Shown here piece by piece: positions 8,593-17,765 of a stretch of DNA of 64,000 nt. Source of the DNA: Nodularia spumigena CCY9414. Lineage in GTDB: Bacteria > Cyanobacteriota > Cyanobacteriia > Cyanobacteriales > Nostocaceae. Every line of letters begins with the position of its first letter. Position 1 is the first letter of the stretch. The stretch is from assembly GCF_000340565.2 (NCBI RefSeq), contig NZ_CP007203.1, positions 2,907,824 to 2,971,823 of the forward strand. The letters are read 5' to 3'. The position numbers and the translations under genes were made by a program. The notes beneath the pieces are model-generated. The model ran no database searches, was not told the DNA's origin, and saw only the letters and a list, made by a program, of their open reading frames with translations.

Positions 8593-8886
8593 TTATCTAC
8601 CTACGGCTTCATCAAATATTGCCATTTCTTCCGGGGTTAAATCATTTAAAGTTCCTGCTACAGCATGGAGAACTAAAATACTATTAATTCTCTTAGTCAA
8701 ATCCTCCTGATTAATTTGGTCTATATCTGGTGATGTATCGGCTTGACTAAACAGGTCAAAAATATAATTAATCATCTGCTGTTTATCTAATCTTTCCTGA
8801 TACAAATCGTTATGAGCAATCAAATCTTCTACAATTGCGGAAATGCGTTTAAAGGCTGGTTCAGTTTGAAAAGAGATATCTTGCAT
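8593..8886 (-). CDS. Putative antitoxin partner of the VapC-type toxin
   Basis: The 97-residue protein is acidic and helical (LTKRINSILVLHAVAGTLNDLTPEEMAIFDEAVG at the C-terminal part). No DNA-binding domain such as AbrB or ribbon-helix-helix is obvious. It is called an antitoxin from its position, 3 bp upstream of the PIN gene, and its size. A similar architecture is common in cyanobacterial PIN modules. Confidence 0.6.
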   Translation of the reverse strand: MQDISFQTEPAFKRISAIVEDLIAHNDLYQERLDKQQMINYIFDLFSQADTSPDIDQINQEDLTKRINSILVLHAVAGTLNDLTPEEMAIFDEAVGR

Positions 8887-8989
8887 ATTTGTACTCCATA
8901 TTTTTTGAGGGTAAATACTATTTTAGCAAAAATTACTATTTTTAAGGTTTATTTTAATTTGTGTGTTGCTATAAAACTGCTGTTTAATT

Positions 8990-9430
8990 ATGAGTAGAAT
9001 CCCCAAAATTGACCGTCAACGGGAACATCAAGCCAACGAACGCACATTTTTAGCATGGCTACGTACATCCACCTCATTGATTGGTTTTGGGTTTGCGATC
9101 GCCCGATTCGGTTTATTTATGCGACAATTAAATTTGGTTATCACACAACAAGAGCCTTTAGTCAACCCCATATTTAACTCCGAAAACTTGGGGACTGTGT
9201 TTGTAATTTTTGGAATTGTAGCGATCGCCTTAGCTGCATGGCGGTACAATCAAGTATTCTGGGAAATTGAACGCGCCGATTATCGACCCCACCGTTTACC
9301 AGTGTGGATTATGACCGGAGTAGTAATAATTCTCGGTATTCTCAGTCTTCCTTTACTCTTATTACGAAATACAGACTTTCCGCGCCCTTCTTCTACACCC
9401 AATCAACCACCGTCGCGCCATCTTCGTTAA
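8990..9430 (+). CDS. DUF202 (YidH-like) membrane protein
   Basis: The 146-residue protein begins with the DUF202 signature (R.REHQANERTFLAWLRTSTSLIGFGFAIARFG in two parts, residues 8-42). Three hydrophobic segments follow, near 27-45, 67-85 and 103-122, and a proline-rich tail. The family is widespread and of unknown function. The gene is monocistronic, divergent from the toxin-antitoxin pair. Confidence 0.85.
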   Translation: MSRIPKIDRQREHQANERTFLAWLRTSTSLIGFGFAIARFGLFMRQLNLVITQQEPLVNPIFNSENLGTVFVIFGIVAIALAAWRYNQVFWEIERADYRPHRLPVWIMTGVVIILGILSLPLLLLRNTDFPRPSSTPNQPPSRHLR

Positions 9431-9516
9431 ATTCTTAAAGTTTATATCCAGCTTATTTCAGGTTTATGAAGTAGATTAAGAAATAATTAACCACAGATGA
9501 ATTCTTTCTATTTTCG

Positions 9517-10419
9517 TTAACGCTTTAAGGTTGATATATCCTCCCAGGTCAATGTTATTAAGTTTTCTTTATTATGTTCACCTATTTTTGCTAATCTATT
9601 ACTTTGCCTTTTGATTGTGTCGTCAAAAATCTTCCTGGCGAGTCTAGCATTACCAAAATTTTCCTTTCTGTGAGCATACAACTCTGTGAACTGTGTTAAT
9701 AATTTTTCCTTTCCTCGTTTAGTTAACCTATAATCTCCTGATTTGCAGAACATTTCAAAAATATTTAATAATTCATCTGGTTGATAATCTGCGAAAGTAA
9801 AATAGTTATTAAACCTTGACTCTAGACCTGGATTAGAATTGATAAAACGTGACATTTGCTCACTGTAACCAGCCACGATAACGACTAACCTATCTCGATG
9901 ATCTTCCATTCTTTTCAATAAAGTATCTATAGCTTCTTGTCCAAAATCTTTTCCTGAACTTTCTGGTGCTAAAGCGTAAGCTTCATCAATAAACAATACT
10001 CCATCTAAAGCCGAATCAATTACCTCATTTACTTTCATTGCAGTTTGTCCAACATAACCGGCGACCAAACCGGATCTATCAGTTTCAATAATATGTCCGC
10101 GCTCAAGAAAACCTAATTCTTTGTATATTTTCCCCATCAAACGAGCTACTGTAGTTTTACCAGTTCCAGGACCACCATAAAAGACAGAATGGAGAGAAAG
10201 ATTAACTTTATTTAACCCGTGTTCCTGGCGCATTTTTTGAATTTTCAGGAAATTGATCAAAGTATTCAAGTCATCTTTAATATTTCCCATCCCCACAAGA
10301 TTATTTAATTCTTGTGTCACACTTCCTAAACCTTCAGATGGGGAATTCTTATTAGAAAGATGTAATTCCCGCTTCATCCGTCGGAGTTCAGCATCTATTT
10401 CTAAATCTCGAAAAGTCAT
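9517..10419 (-). CDS. AAA+ ATPase of the CbbX/SpoVK type
   Basis: ATG 10419 ([12 protein letters not shown]) is chosen over the upstream ATG at 10458. The 300-residue protein has Walker A GGPGTGKT (82-89), Walker B VLFIDEA (141-147), the pore-loop region GYVGQTA, sensor 1 around IVAGYSEQM and an arginine-finger region NPGLESRFN. This pattern matches the CbbX/CfxQ and stage V sporulation K family, ring ATPases that remodel client proteins; CbbX itself activates red-type Rubisco. The client here is unknown, since cyanobacterial Rubisco is green-type and no rbc genes are nearby. Confidence 0.82.
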   Translation of the reverse strand: MTFRDLEIDAELRRMKRELHLSNKNSPSEGLGSVTQELNNLVGMGNIKDDLNTLINFLKIQKMRQEHGLNKVNLSLHSVFYGGPGTGKTTVARLMGKIYKELGFLERGHIIETDRSGLVAGYVGQTAMKVNEVIDSALDGVLFIDEAYALAPESSGKDFGQEAIDTLLKRMEDHRDRLVVIVAGYSEQMSRFINSNPGLESRFNNYFTFADYQPDELLNIFEMFCKSGDYRLTKRGKEKLLTQFTELYAHRKENFGNARLARKIFDDTIKRQSNRLAKIGEHNKENLITLTWEDISTLKR

Positions 10420-10487
10420 AATTGATATAGCTTGTGTGTAAATGCAGTATAATCGCATTCAATTATACCTCAATAAACTCAAAAATT

Positions 10488-10530
10488 CTCCGCGAACCTT
10501 TGCGCTTACCTTAGCGAACCTCTGCGTTTA
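10488..10530. repeat. CGCAGAGG-type interspersed repeat
   Basis: The units CTCCGCGAACCTTTGCGCTTACC and TTAGCGAACCTCTGCGTTTAAA are an inverted-orientation member of the repeat family at 5395 and 5862. The rest of the 313-bp gap before nifJ is AT-rich, with one HIP1 octamer (about 10704-10711); no NtcA or NifA-like site was recognised. Confidence 0.65.
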
Positions 10531-10732
10531 AAAAACACTCATCCCCCCACCCCATAAACCAGAAAAAACCCCCTCAAACCCGCATTAACAGAAGCCGATA
10601 AATAATGAGTACATAACTAATATTAAATAGATAGAAATACCTCCCAGAGATAACATATAAAAACTGCCTACAAATTCATATATTTAATTTTATTCTAACC
10701 AAGCGATCGCCACAAACAAAGACCCAAAAAAC

Positions 10733-13700
10733 ATGAACAAAACCTTTGCAACCATTGACGGGAACGAAGCTGTAGCCCGTGTTGCTTACAAATTAAACGA
10801 AGTAATCGCCATATATCCTATCACCCCCTCCTCAGCAATGGGTGAATGGGCAGATACTTGGTCAGCCGCAAACCAGCCCAACCTGTGGAATACTATACCC
10901 AGCGTGGTGCAGATGCAAAGTGAAGGAGGCGCTGCTGCTGCGGTACATGGGGCGTTACAAACGGGTTCCCTGAGTACCACCTTCACAGCGTCCCAGGGGT
11001 TGTTGTTGATGATACCCAACCTCTACAAAATCGCCGGTGAACTAACTAGCGCTGTGGTTCATGTCGCCGCCCGTTCCCTCGCCACTCACGCCTTATCAAT
11101 TTTCGGTGATCATAGTGATGTCATGGCATCCCGTGCTACAGGGTTCGCCTTGCTGTGTTCTGCTTCAGTCCAGGAAAGCCATGATTTTGCGCTTATTTCC
11201 CAAGCGGCTACTCTAGAAACGCGTGTATCATTTATGCACTTCTTTGATGGTTTCCGCACATCACATGAAGTCCAGAAAATCAAGTTATTGTCAGATGAGC
11301 AATTGCGATCGCTCATTGATGAAAATCTAATTTTAGCTCATCGCGATCGCGCCCTCACTCCAGACCGTCCCCTATTGCGAGGAACAGCCCAAAATCCTGA
11401 TGTATTTTTCCAAGGACGTGAAGCTGCAAACCCCTACTACAACGCCACTCCCGCCATTGTCCAACGCCTCATGGATGAATTTGCAGAAGTCACAGGGAGA
11501 CATTACCAAATCTATGAATACCACGGCGCGAGTGATGCAGAAAGGGTAATTATTCTCATGGGTTCCGGTTGTGAAACAGTCCACGAAACAGTCGATTATC
11601 TCAACACCCAAGGGGAAAAAGTGGGCGTGGTGAAAGTGCGACTTTATCGCCCCTTTGATGTAGACAGATTTATTGCAGTCTTACCAAACAGTGTACAGGC
11701 GATCGCCGTCCTTGACCGCACCAAAGAACCAGGAAGCGCCGGCGAACCCTTATATTTAGATGTAGTCGCTGCTATCCATGAAGCAAATCCAAAATCCAAA
11801 ATCCAAAATCTAAAATCGGTTATTGGTGGGCGTTATGGTCTTTCCTCCAAGGAATTCACCCCAGCAATGGTAAAAAGCATCTTTGATCATCTCGCCCAAA
11901 CACAACCGCAAAATCACTTTACTGTCGGTATTAATGACGACGTTACTCACACCTCCCTCAAATTTGACCCCAACTTTTCCACCGAACCAGATAACGTAAT
12001 TCGCGCCATGTTCTATGGCTTAGGTTCCGATGGGACAGTGGGTGCTAATAAAAACTCTATCAAAATTATAGGGGAAGAAACCGACAATTACGCCCAAGGT
12101 TATTTTGTCTACGACTCCAAAAAATCCGGTTCAATGACAGTTTCTCACCTGCGTTTTGGTCCCCAGCCAATTCGCTCAACTTACCTAATTAACAAAGCTA
12201 ACTTTATTGGTTGTCATCACTGGGGTTTTCTGGAACGCATAGATATTTTGAAAGATGCGATTTCTGGGGGAACTTTACTATTAAATAGTCCTCATAATGC
12301 GGATACAGTCTGGGAATATTTACCCCCAAAAGTACAACAGCAAATTATTGATAAACAGCTAAAATTCTTTGTAATTAATGCTAACCAAGTCGCCCGTGAA
12401 AGTGGTATGGGTGGCAGAATTAACACCATTATGCAAGTGTGCTTTTTCGCCTTAGCAGGTGTTTTACCCGAAGCCGAAGCAATAACCAAAATTAAAAAAG
12501 CCATTGAAAAGACTTACGGTAAAAAAGGTGCAGAAGTTGTCCAGAAAAACTTGCAAGCAGTAGACAACACCCTGACAAACTTGCATAAAGTAGACATCCC
12601 CCAAACAATTCAAAATCCAAAATCCAAAATCCAAAATCCAAAATTGCTAGACAGTGCGCCGGAATTTATCCGGGATGTTCTAGGTGAAATTATGGTATGG
12701 CATGGTGATGATTTACCCGTGAGCGCATTACCGGCTGATGGGACATTTCCCACAGGGACAGCGAAATGGGAAAAACGTAATGTTGCAGAAGAGATACCTG
12801 TATGGGAAGGTGATGTCTGCGTTCAGTGTGGTAAGTGCGTCATGGTTTGTCCCCACGCTGCTATCCGCGCTAAGGCTTATCAACCAGATGAGTTAATTAA
12901 TGCACCCAGTAGCTTTAAATATGTGGATGCTAAAGACAAGAGTTTTAGCAATCAAAAATTTACGATTCAAGTCGCCCCAGAAGATTGTACAGGATGCGCT
13001 ATCTGTGTAAATATTTGCCCGGCTAAAAATAAATCTCAGCCATCCCAGAAAGCGATTAATATGGCGCAGCAGCTACCTTTGCGGGAACAAGAGCGCCAAA
13101 ACTGGGATTTCTTCTTGAGTTTACCCAATCCTGACCGCAGACTGTTAAAAGTCAACCAAATTCGCCAACAACAACTGCAAGAACCATTATTTGAATTTTC
13201 CGGTGCTTGTGCTGGTTGTGGTGAGACACCCTATTTAAAATTATTAACACAATTGTTTGGCGATCGCTCTGTAATTGCCAATGCTACCGGTTGTTCTTCA
13301 ATTTACGGCGGAAACCTCCCCACCACTCCTTGGACAACCAACGCCGAAGGACGTGGACCCGCATGGTCAAATAGTTTATTTGAAGATAACGCCGAATTTG
13401 GTTTTGGCTATCGTTTATCGTTGGATAAACAAGCTGAATTTGCGGCGGAATTATTACTGGGGAGTAGGGAGTGGGGAGTAGGGAGTGGGGATATTTCTGA
13501 TGAGTTGGTAAAATCTATCCTGACTGCTGAACAAAAATCGGAAGCCGATATCTGGGAACAACGGGAAAGGGTAGAATTACTCAAACAAGAGTTAGATAAA
13601 ATACTCACTCCTGACCCTAATCTCAAATCCCAAATTCAAAATCTCAAATCCCTGGCTGATTATTTAGTCAGAAAAAGCGTCTGGATTGTCGGTGGTGACG

Positions 13701-14314
13701 GTTGGGCGTATGATATTGACTTTCATGGTATTGACCATTTGTTAGCCAGTGGGCGCAACGTGAATATCTTAGTCATGGACACAGAAGTATATTCTAATAC
13801 GGGCGGGCAATCATCCAAAGCCACACCCAAAGCCGCCGTAGCAAAATTTGCCGCTAGTGGTAAACCCGCACCCAAGAAAGATTTAGGTTTAATGGCTATG
13901 ACCTACGGTAATGTTTATGTAGCCAGTGTAGCTTTGGGTGCAAAAGATGAACATACCCTAAAGGCATTTTTGGAAGCCGAGGCTTTTGATGGCCCTTCAT
14001 TAATTATTGCTTATAGTCATTGCATAGCTCACGGTATTAACATGACTACAGGGATGAAACATCAACAATCTCTGGTAGAATCAGGACGTTGGTTGTTGTA
14101 TCGCCACAATCCAGAGTTGCAAAATCAAGGTAAAAATCCTTTGCAATTGGATATGCGATCGCCTACGCAATCAGTAGAACAATCAATGTATCAAGAAAAT
14201 CGCTTCAAAATGTTGACTAAAAGTAAGCCAGAAGTTGCTCAACATCTCTTAGAACAAGCCCAAGCCGAAGTTAACGCCCGTTGGCAAATGTATCAATATT
14301 TAGCCAATAGGTAA
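10733..14314 (+). CDS. nifJ: Pyruvate:ferredoxin (flavodoxin) oxidoreductase
   Basis: NifJ oxidises pyruvate to acetyl-CoA and CO2 and reduces ferredoxin or flavodoxin, supplying electrons to nitrogenase or for fermentation. The 1193-residue chain shows the single-polypeptide order: pyrimidine-binding domain (YPITPSSAMGEWAD near 28-41), gamma domain, a 2x[4Fe-4S] domain (CVQCGKCVMVCP and CTGCAICVNICP, about 697-765), and the C-terminal TPP-binding domain (CAGCGE, VGGDGWAYDID, EVYSNTGGQSSKA). Odd: four in-frame low-complexity inserts at about residues 352-362, 626-638, 909-920 and 962-974 match the AATCCAAAATC and GGGGAGTAGGGAGT intergenic repeat families. All cofactor motifs are intact, so the enzyme is probably active. 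Confidence 0.95.
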   Translation: MNKTFATIDGNEAVARVAYKLNEVIAIYPITPSSAMGEWADTWSAANQPNLWNTIPSVVQMQSEGGAAAAVHGALQTGSLSTTFTASQGLLLMIPNLYKIAGELTSAVVHVAARSLATHALSIFGDHSDVMASRATGFALLCSASVQESHDFALISQAATLETRVSFMHFFDGFRTSHEVQKIKLLSDEQLRSLIDENLILAHRDRALTPDRPLLRGTAQNPDVFFQGREAANPYYNATPAIVQRLMDEFAEVTGRHYQIYEYHGASDAERVIILMGSGCETVHETVDYLNTQGEKVGVVKVRLYRPFDVDRFIAVLPNSVQAIAVLDRTKEPGSAGEPLYLDVVAAIHEANPKSKIQNLKSVIGGRYGLSSKEFTPAMVKSIFDHLAQTQPQNHFTVGINDDVTHTSLKFDPNFSTEPDNVIRAMFYGLGSDGTVGANKNSIKIIGEETDNYAQGYFVYDSKKSGSMTVSHLRFGPQPIRSTYLINKANFIGCHHWGFLERIDILKDAISGGTLLLNSPHNADTVWEYLPPKVQQQIIDKQLKFFVINANQVARESGMGGRINTIMQVCFFALAGVLPEAEAITKIKKAIEKTYGKKGAEVVQKNLQAVDNTLTNLHKVDIPQTIQNPKSKIQNPKLLDSAPEFIRDVLGEIMVWHGDDLPVSALPADGTFPTGTAKWEKRNVAEEIPVWEGDVCVQCGKCVMVCPHAAIRAKAYQPDELINAPSSFKYVDAKDKSFSNQKFTIQVAPEDCTGCAICVNICPAKNKSQPSQKAINMAQQLPLREQERQNWDFFLSLPNPDRRLLKVNQIRQQQLQEPLFEFSGACAGCGETPYLKLLTQLFGDRSVIANATGCSSIYGGNLPTTPWTTNAEGRGPAWSNSLFEDNAEFGFGYRLSLDKQAEFAAELLLGSREWGVGSGDISDELVKSILTAEQKSEADIWEQRERVELLKQELDKILTPDPNLKSQIQNLKSLADYLVRKSVWIVGGDGWAYDIDFHGIDHLLASGRNVNILVMDTEVYSNTGGQSSKATPKAAVAKFAASGKPAPKKDLGLMAMTYGNVYVASVALGAKDEHTLKAFLEAEAFDGPSLIIAYSHCIAHGINMTTGMKHQQSLVESGRWLLYRHNPELQNQGKNPLQLDMRSPTQSVEQSMYQENRFKMLTKSKPEVAQHLLEQAQAEVNARWQMYQYLANR

Positions 14315-14321
14315 TGCTTTG

Positions 14322-14430
14322 GCGTTGCTAATTTGAAGTATGAACAGGATTTGTGATGATGTCAAAACCTCTGTAGAGACGTTTCATGGAACGTCTCTAC
14401 ACATAAATTCATACTTGGTTTCAGCAACGC
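14322..14430. repeat. Nested inverted repeat downstream of nifJ
   Basis: An inner perfect 11-bp palindrome (GTAGAGACGTT at 14373-14383 with AACGTCTCTAC at 14390-14400) sits inside an outer pair, GCGTTGCT at 14322 with AGCAACGC ending at 14430 and AAGTATGAA with TTCATACTT. A relative of the inner palindrome is at 51913-51938. It could fold into a long cruciform or RNA hairpin; it lacks a T-run, so it is not a classical terminator. Confidence 0.75.
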
Positions 14431-14449
14431 TAATGCTATAATTGTCCAC

Positions 14450-14746
14450 CTGCTATATAAAACCTAGACAAAACTAGACTTTACTTTCTACTTCAACGGG
14501 AGCATGGGAGCAGTTATCCCTCAGTAGACTTTCACGCCTTAGCCAGACGCGATTGTGTTCCAATTAAGTTTCTGAAAAAGACTACCACCATCATTGCTTG
14601 GTTTTCGCGTCGGCAATAGTCTCAATTCAATACTTGATATCACCGTATTATATATCAAGTAGTTGATTTTTTCCTAAAATATATATTGATTTTTGTCAAT
14701 ATAAGTATAGTTTTGTCTATGAAATTGTCAACTTAGGACTTGCTCT
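14450..14746 (-). mobile_element. 297-bp non-coding repeated element, copy A
   Basis: Base-by-base reading shows no difference from copies at 36438-36734 and 53654-53950. All begin CTGCTATATAAAACCTAG and end CAACTTAGGACTTGCTCT. Subterminal inverted repeats are TAGACAAAACTAGACTT near one end and, on the other strand, TAGACAAAACTATACTT near the other. An internal perfect hairpin is formed by TACTTGATAT and ATATCAAGTA. No ORF is present and no target duplication is clear. The last two bases form part of the TAG stop of the CO2 hydration gene. The strand given is arbitrary, chosen to match the neighbouring gene. Confidence 0.85.
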
Positions 14747-16058
14747 ATCGATAATCATCCCTTTGAATATCACGCAGACGAGCCGCATTACGGATATCAT
14801 ATTCGGGACGAGTGAAGCGATTTAATTGAGCCTCATAAAAGTCTCTATTCGCTTGTAAATGCTCAGGGTTGGGGTCATCTAAAGGATGACAAAGGGCAGT
14901 GCGTAATGCTTGAATAACCGCAGAAGTGACATTATACATTGAGCGTTGAAAACTAATTCCCAACTGAATCAACATATCTTCTTCGCCTCGACAATAACCT
15001 TTGTAGTAATCCACAAGATAGTCTGGTAAAAAGTGTAACATATCTTGCATCAGCAATGTGGGTGGAATACCCGCAGTACCGACTGGAAAAACATCTGCAT
15101 AGAGAATTCCATAGTGGAAATCTTTTTGGTCTGTTGGTACTTGTCCGGCTTGAGCATTATAAGATTTTGTCCCTCGGAAGGGAGCGGTACGATAAAAAAC
15201 AGCTTCTACGTAAGGTAAAGCCGCTTCATAAAGCCAGACAAAACCTTTAGATTTCGGAACGATTTCGTAGCATTCACCACGGATATAAACATGATGGTAA
15301 ATCGGACGACTTGCTACTGCAAAAATTCCATTTACGAGAAAATCCATTGCTTCTGGAACAGTGGTAATTTTCCCTTCATCATACAAATCAGACATCTCAA
15401 AAAATACCGGAGCCATAACTTCCCAGAATAGCCCCAAATTAGAATAGTAGGACATTTGACGGCACTGTTCTATAAACATATCTGGGAACAGTTTATAAAG
15501 TCCCAACATTACGGGGTTTCCTTGGAAATAAGCTTTGATAGCCCTATCAGCATTAGCTTTATATTCTTCGGTGTCCAAGTAAGGGTCAAATTTACCACCC
15601 ATACCTCTATGCCAAAGCATAGCCCGCATACAGGCTTCAGCAAATTCCATGTTGATGCGGTCATGGAATAAGTGATGCAATAACTTGGGCATTTTCGTGG
15701 TTTCACCCTTTTCTATAAATGCCAAAAGTTCAGGATGTGCAGTTGCTTCACCGCGCCAAACTCTCAACTCGGCATCATCGCCAGCATAATGATTATGCAG
15801 TTCTAAATATTCTTTGGGTAAGAAGTATTTAAAGAAGGGTAAGGGGTCTAAAAATACGTTTTCAGCAATATAGAGCAAGTCACGCCAGTAGAAATCCATT
15901 GGGACGGCGTAAGCTTTATAAATGCCGATAATTTGCATTAAGTTTTCTGGGGTATCTGGCAACATCGAACCACCAGCTTCTAGGCGATGAATTATATCAG
16001 CAAATTCGTGTTGGGAAGGAGGTAGTTTTGTGGTATAATTTTCTGGTGCTTGTACCAT
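14745..16058 (-). CDS. CO2 hydration protein (CupA/CupB, ChpX/ChpY family)
   Basis: This protein binds the specialised NDH-1MS complex at its NdhD/NdhF end and converts CO2 to bicarbonate, driven by electron flow, in the CO2-concentrating mechanism. ATG 16058 (MVQAPENYTTKLPPSQHEF) gives 437 residues, normal for the family. Characteristic stretches are PMDFYWRDLLYIAENVFLDP, HHLFHDRINMEFAE and SRPIYHHVYIRGECYE, rich in His and acidic residues that may bind the metal. It is the third gene of an ndhF-ndhD-cup operon. Whether it is the inducible CupA or constitutive CupB cannot be settled by eye; no cupS follows, only copy A of the 297-bp element, which overlaps the stop codon. Confidence 0.9.
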   Translation of the reverse strand: MVQAPENYTTKLPPSQHEFADIIHRLEAGGSMLPDTPENLMQIIGIYKAYAVPMDFYWRDLLYIAENVFLDPLPFFKYFLPKEYLELHNHYAGDDAELRVWRGEATAHPELLAFIEKGETTKMPKLLHHLFHDRINMEFAEACMRAMLWHRGMGGKFDPYLDTEEYKANADRAIKAYFQGNPVMLGLYKLFPDMFIEQCRQMSYYSNLGLFWEVMAPVFFEMSDLYDEGKITTVPEAMDFLVNGIFAVASRPIYHHVYIRGECYEIVPKSKGFVWLYEAALPYVEAVFYRTAPFRGTKSYNAQAGQVPTDQKDFHYGILYADVFPVGTAGIPPTLLMQDMLHFLPDYLVDYYKGYCRGEEDMLIQLGISFQRSMYNVTSAVIQALRTALCHPLDDPNPEHLQANRDFYEAQLNRFTRPEYDIRNAARLRDIQRDDYR

Positions 16059-16151
16059 TTTGCCTCTGAATTTTGATTTTAATTTTCTGCTAATTACTGT
16101 TGATTTGGAAGAGATAATCAACCACAGATGTACACAGATGAAAGTTGATAA

Positions 16152-17654
16152 TTATTTGAGAGCAATTTCAGCAACTATGGTTTTTTCTATTGGGGTAATT
16201 GTCGCTATCATTGCTGTGGTTGTCGGTTCACTCCAACGCACTAACCAAGTGGGTTGTATGCCTAAAAAGATAATCAGAACTGCTAAAACTATAGCGGGGA
16301 TTTTTTCAGCCCAGACGACTTTGGGGTAGTAAGCTAAATTATTATCCAACTTGCCAAAGCAGGTGCGGTTGAGGAGGATAACGAAATATACTGCTGTTAA
16401 ACCGCTAGAGGCGACACATAAAAGTGTGGGTAAGGGAAAGGCTGAGAAACTACCTTGAAATACAATAAATTCCGCCACAAATCCTGTTAAACCGGGAATT
16501 CCGGCACTAGCCATCCCACTGAGAACCAGTAAAGCACTAATGAAAGGTAAACCGCGAATAGGACTCATTAAACCATTGAGTTTGTCTAATTCACGAGTTC
16601 CCACTTTCGCTTCTATGACTCCGACTAGGTGGAAGAGAATGGCGAGAATTAAACCGTGGCTAAACATTTGAGCAACTGCACCCACCAGTGCTAAGGATGT
16701 GCTGGAGGCGCTAGCTAGTAATACATAACCCATGTGACCGATAGAGCTATATGCTACCATGCGTTTGATATCTGTTTGAGCGATCGCAATTACCGCCCCA
16801 TAAATCGCACTAATAGCCCCCCAAATTGCCAAGGTGGGAGCTACCACACTCCAAGCTTCAGGAAACATCCCCATTCCAAATCGTAACAGTCCATAGGTTC
16901 CCAGCTTCGCCAACACCCCACCCAACAAAATCGCAATGGGTGCGGAAGCTTCAACATAAGCATCAGGTAGCCAAGTATGAAAGGGAACCAAGGGAATTTT
17001 AATCCCGAAGCCGATAATAATTCCCGTTAGGAGGAGTAATTGTAAACCTGCGGATAGGGTTTGTGTAGATACAGCATCGAAAGCAAAACTGGTAGAACCA
17101 GTGAGAAATACCATGCTTAAGAAGGTTGCTAAAATCAAAGCACCGGAAACAGCAGTATAAATTAAGAACTTAATACCTGCATAAGCCCGTTTTTCTCCTC
17201 CCCAAATCGAAATTAATAAATAGAAGGGGATTAATTCGAGTTCGTAAAACAGGAAAAATAACAGCAAGTTTTCTGCTAAGAAAGCTCCAGCAACACCTCC
17301 ACTAACTAATAAAATTAGAGAGTAAAAAAGTCGGGGGCGTTCAGTTGACTTATCACTGCTGTAAATAGCAATCCAAGTAAGTAAACTATTGAGGATTAAC
17401 ATTAAAATTGATAACCCATCAACACCTATTTGATAACTTAAACCCAAAGTTTCATTCCAAGGAATATTTTCTTGAAATTGCATCCCCGGATTGCTGATAT
17501 CAAATTTCAGCAAAATAAACAAATTCCAAAATAAAACTATACCTGAGACGATTAAAGCTATTAACCGAATCCGACTAGCTGCAATAAATTTACCGGGTAA
17601 AAACCCAATAATTACAGCACTAACAATTGGTATCCAAATGAGAAAACTCAACAT
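16152..17654 (-). CDS. ndhD: NDH-1 subunit NdhD (CO2-uptake type paralogue)
   Basis: A proton-pumping antiporter-like subunit (complex I subunit 4) of the thylakoid NDH-1. ATG 17654 (MLSFLIWIPIVSA) gives 500 residues; the longer frame upstream is repeat-derived. About 14 hydrophobic segments are present, with the conserved ELELIPFYLLISIWG, VPFHTWLPDAYVEASAPI and IKRMVAYSSIGHMGYV motifs that hold the channel Glu, Lys and His residues. Its place between ndhF and a CO2 hydration gene marks it as NdhD3 or NdhD4, used for CO2 uptake rather than respiration. Confidence 0.93.
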   Translation of the reverse strand: MLSFLIWIPIVSAVIIGFLPGKFIAASRIRLIALIVSGIVLFWNLFILLKFDISNPGMQFQENIPWNETLGLSYQIGVDGLSILMLILNSLLTWIAIYSSDKSTERPRLFYSLILLVSGGVAGAFLAENLLLFFLFYELELIPFYLLISIWGGEKRAYAGIKFLIYTAVSGALILATFLSMVFLTGSTSFAFDAVSTQTLSAGLQLLLLTGIIIGFGIKIPLVPFHTWLPDAYVEASAPIAILLGGVLAKLGTYGLLRFGMGMFPEAWSVVAPTLAIWGAISAIYGAVIAIAQTDIKRMVAYSSIGHMGYVLLASASSTSLALVGAVAQMFSHGLILAILFHLVGVIEAKVGTRELDKLNGLMSPIRGLPFISALLVLSGMASAGIPGLTGFVAEFIVFQGSFSAFPLPTLLCVASSGLTAVYFVILLNRTCFGKLDNNLAYYPKVVWAEKIPAIVLAVLIIFLGIQPTWLVRWSEPTTTAMIATITPIEKTIVAEIALK

Positions 17655-17765
17655 ATTCTGTAAATTCCCGCTCCATCTCTTTATCTGTGTGTATCTGTGT
17701 TCATCTGTGGTCAATTATCTCTTCCATTTATAACTCACCACAGAAACAGACAAATTAGCCATGAA

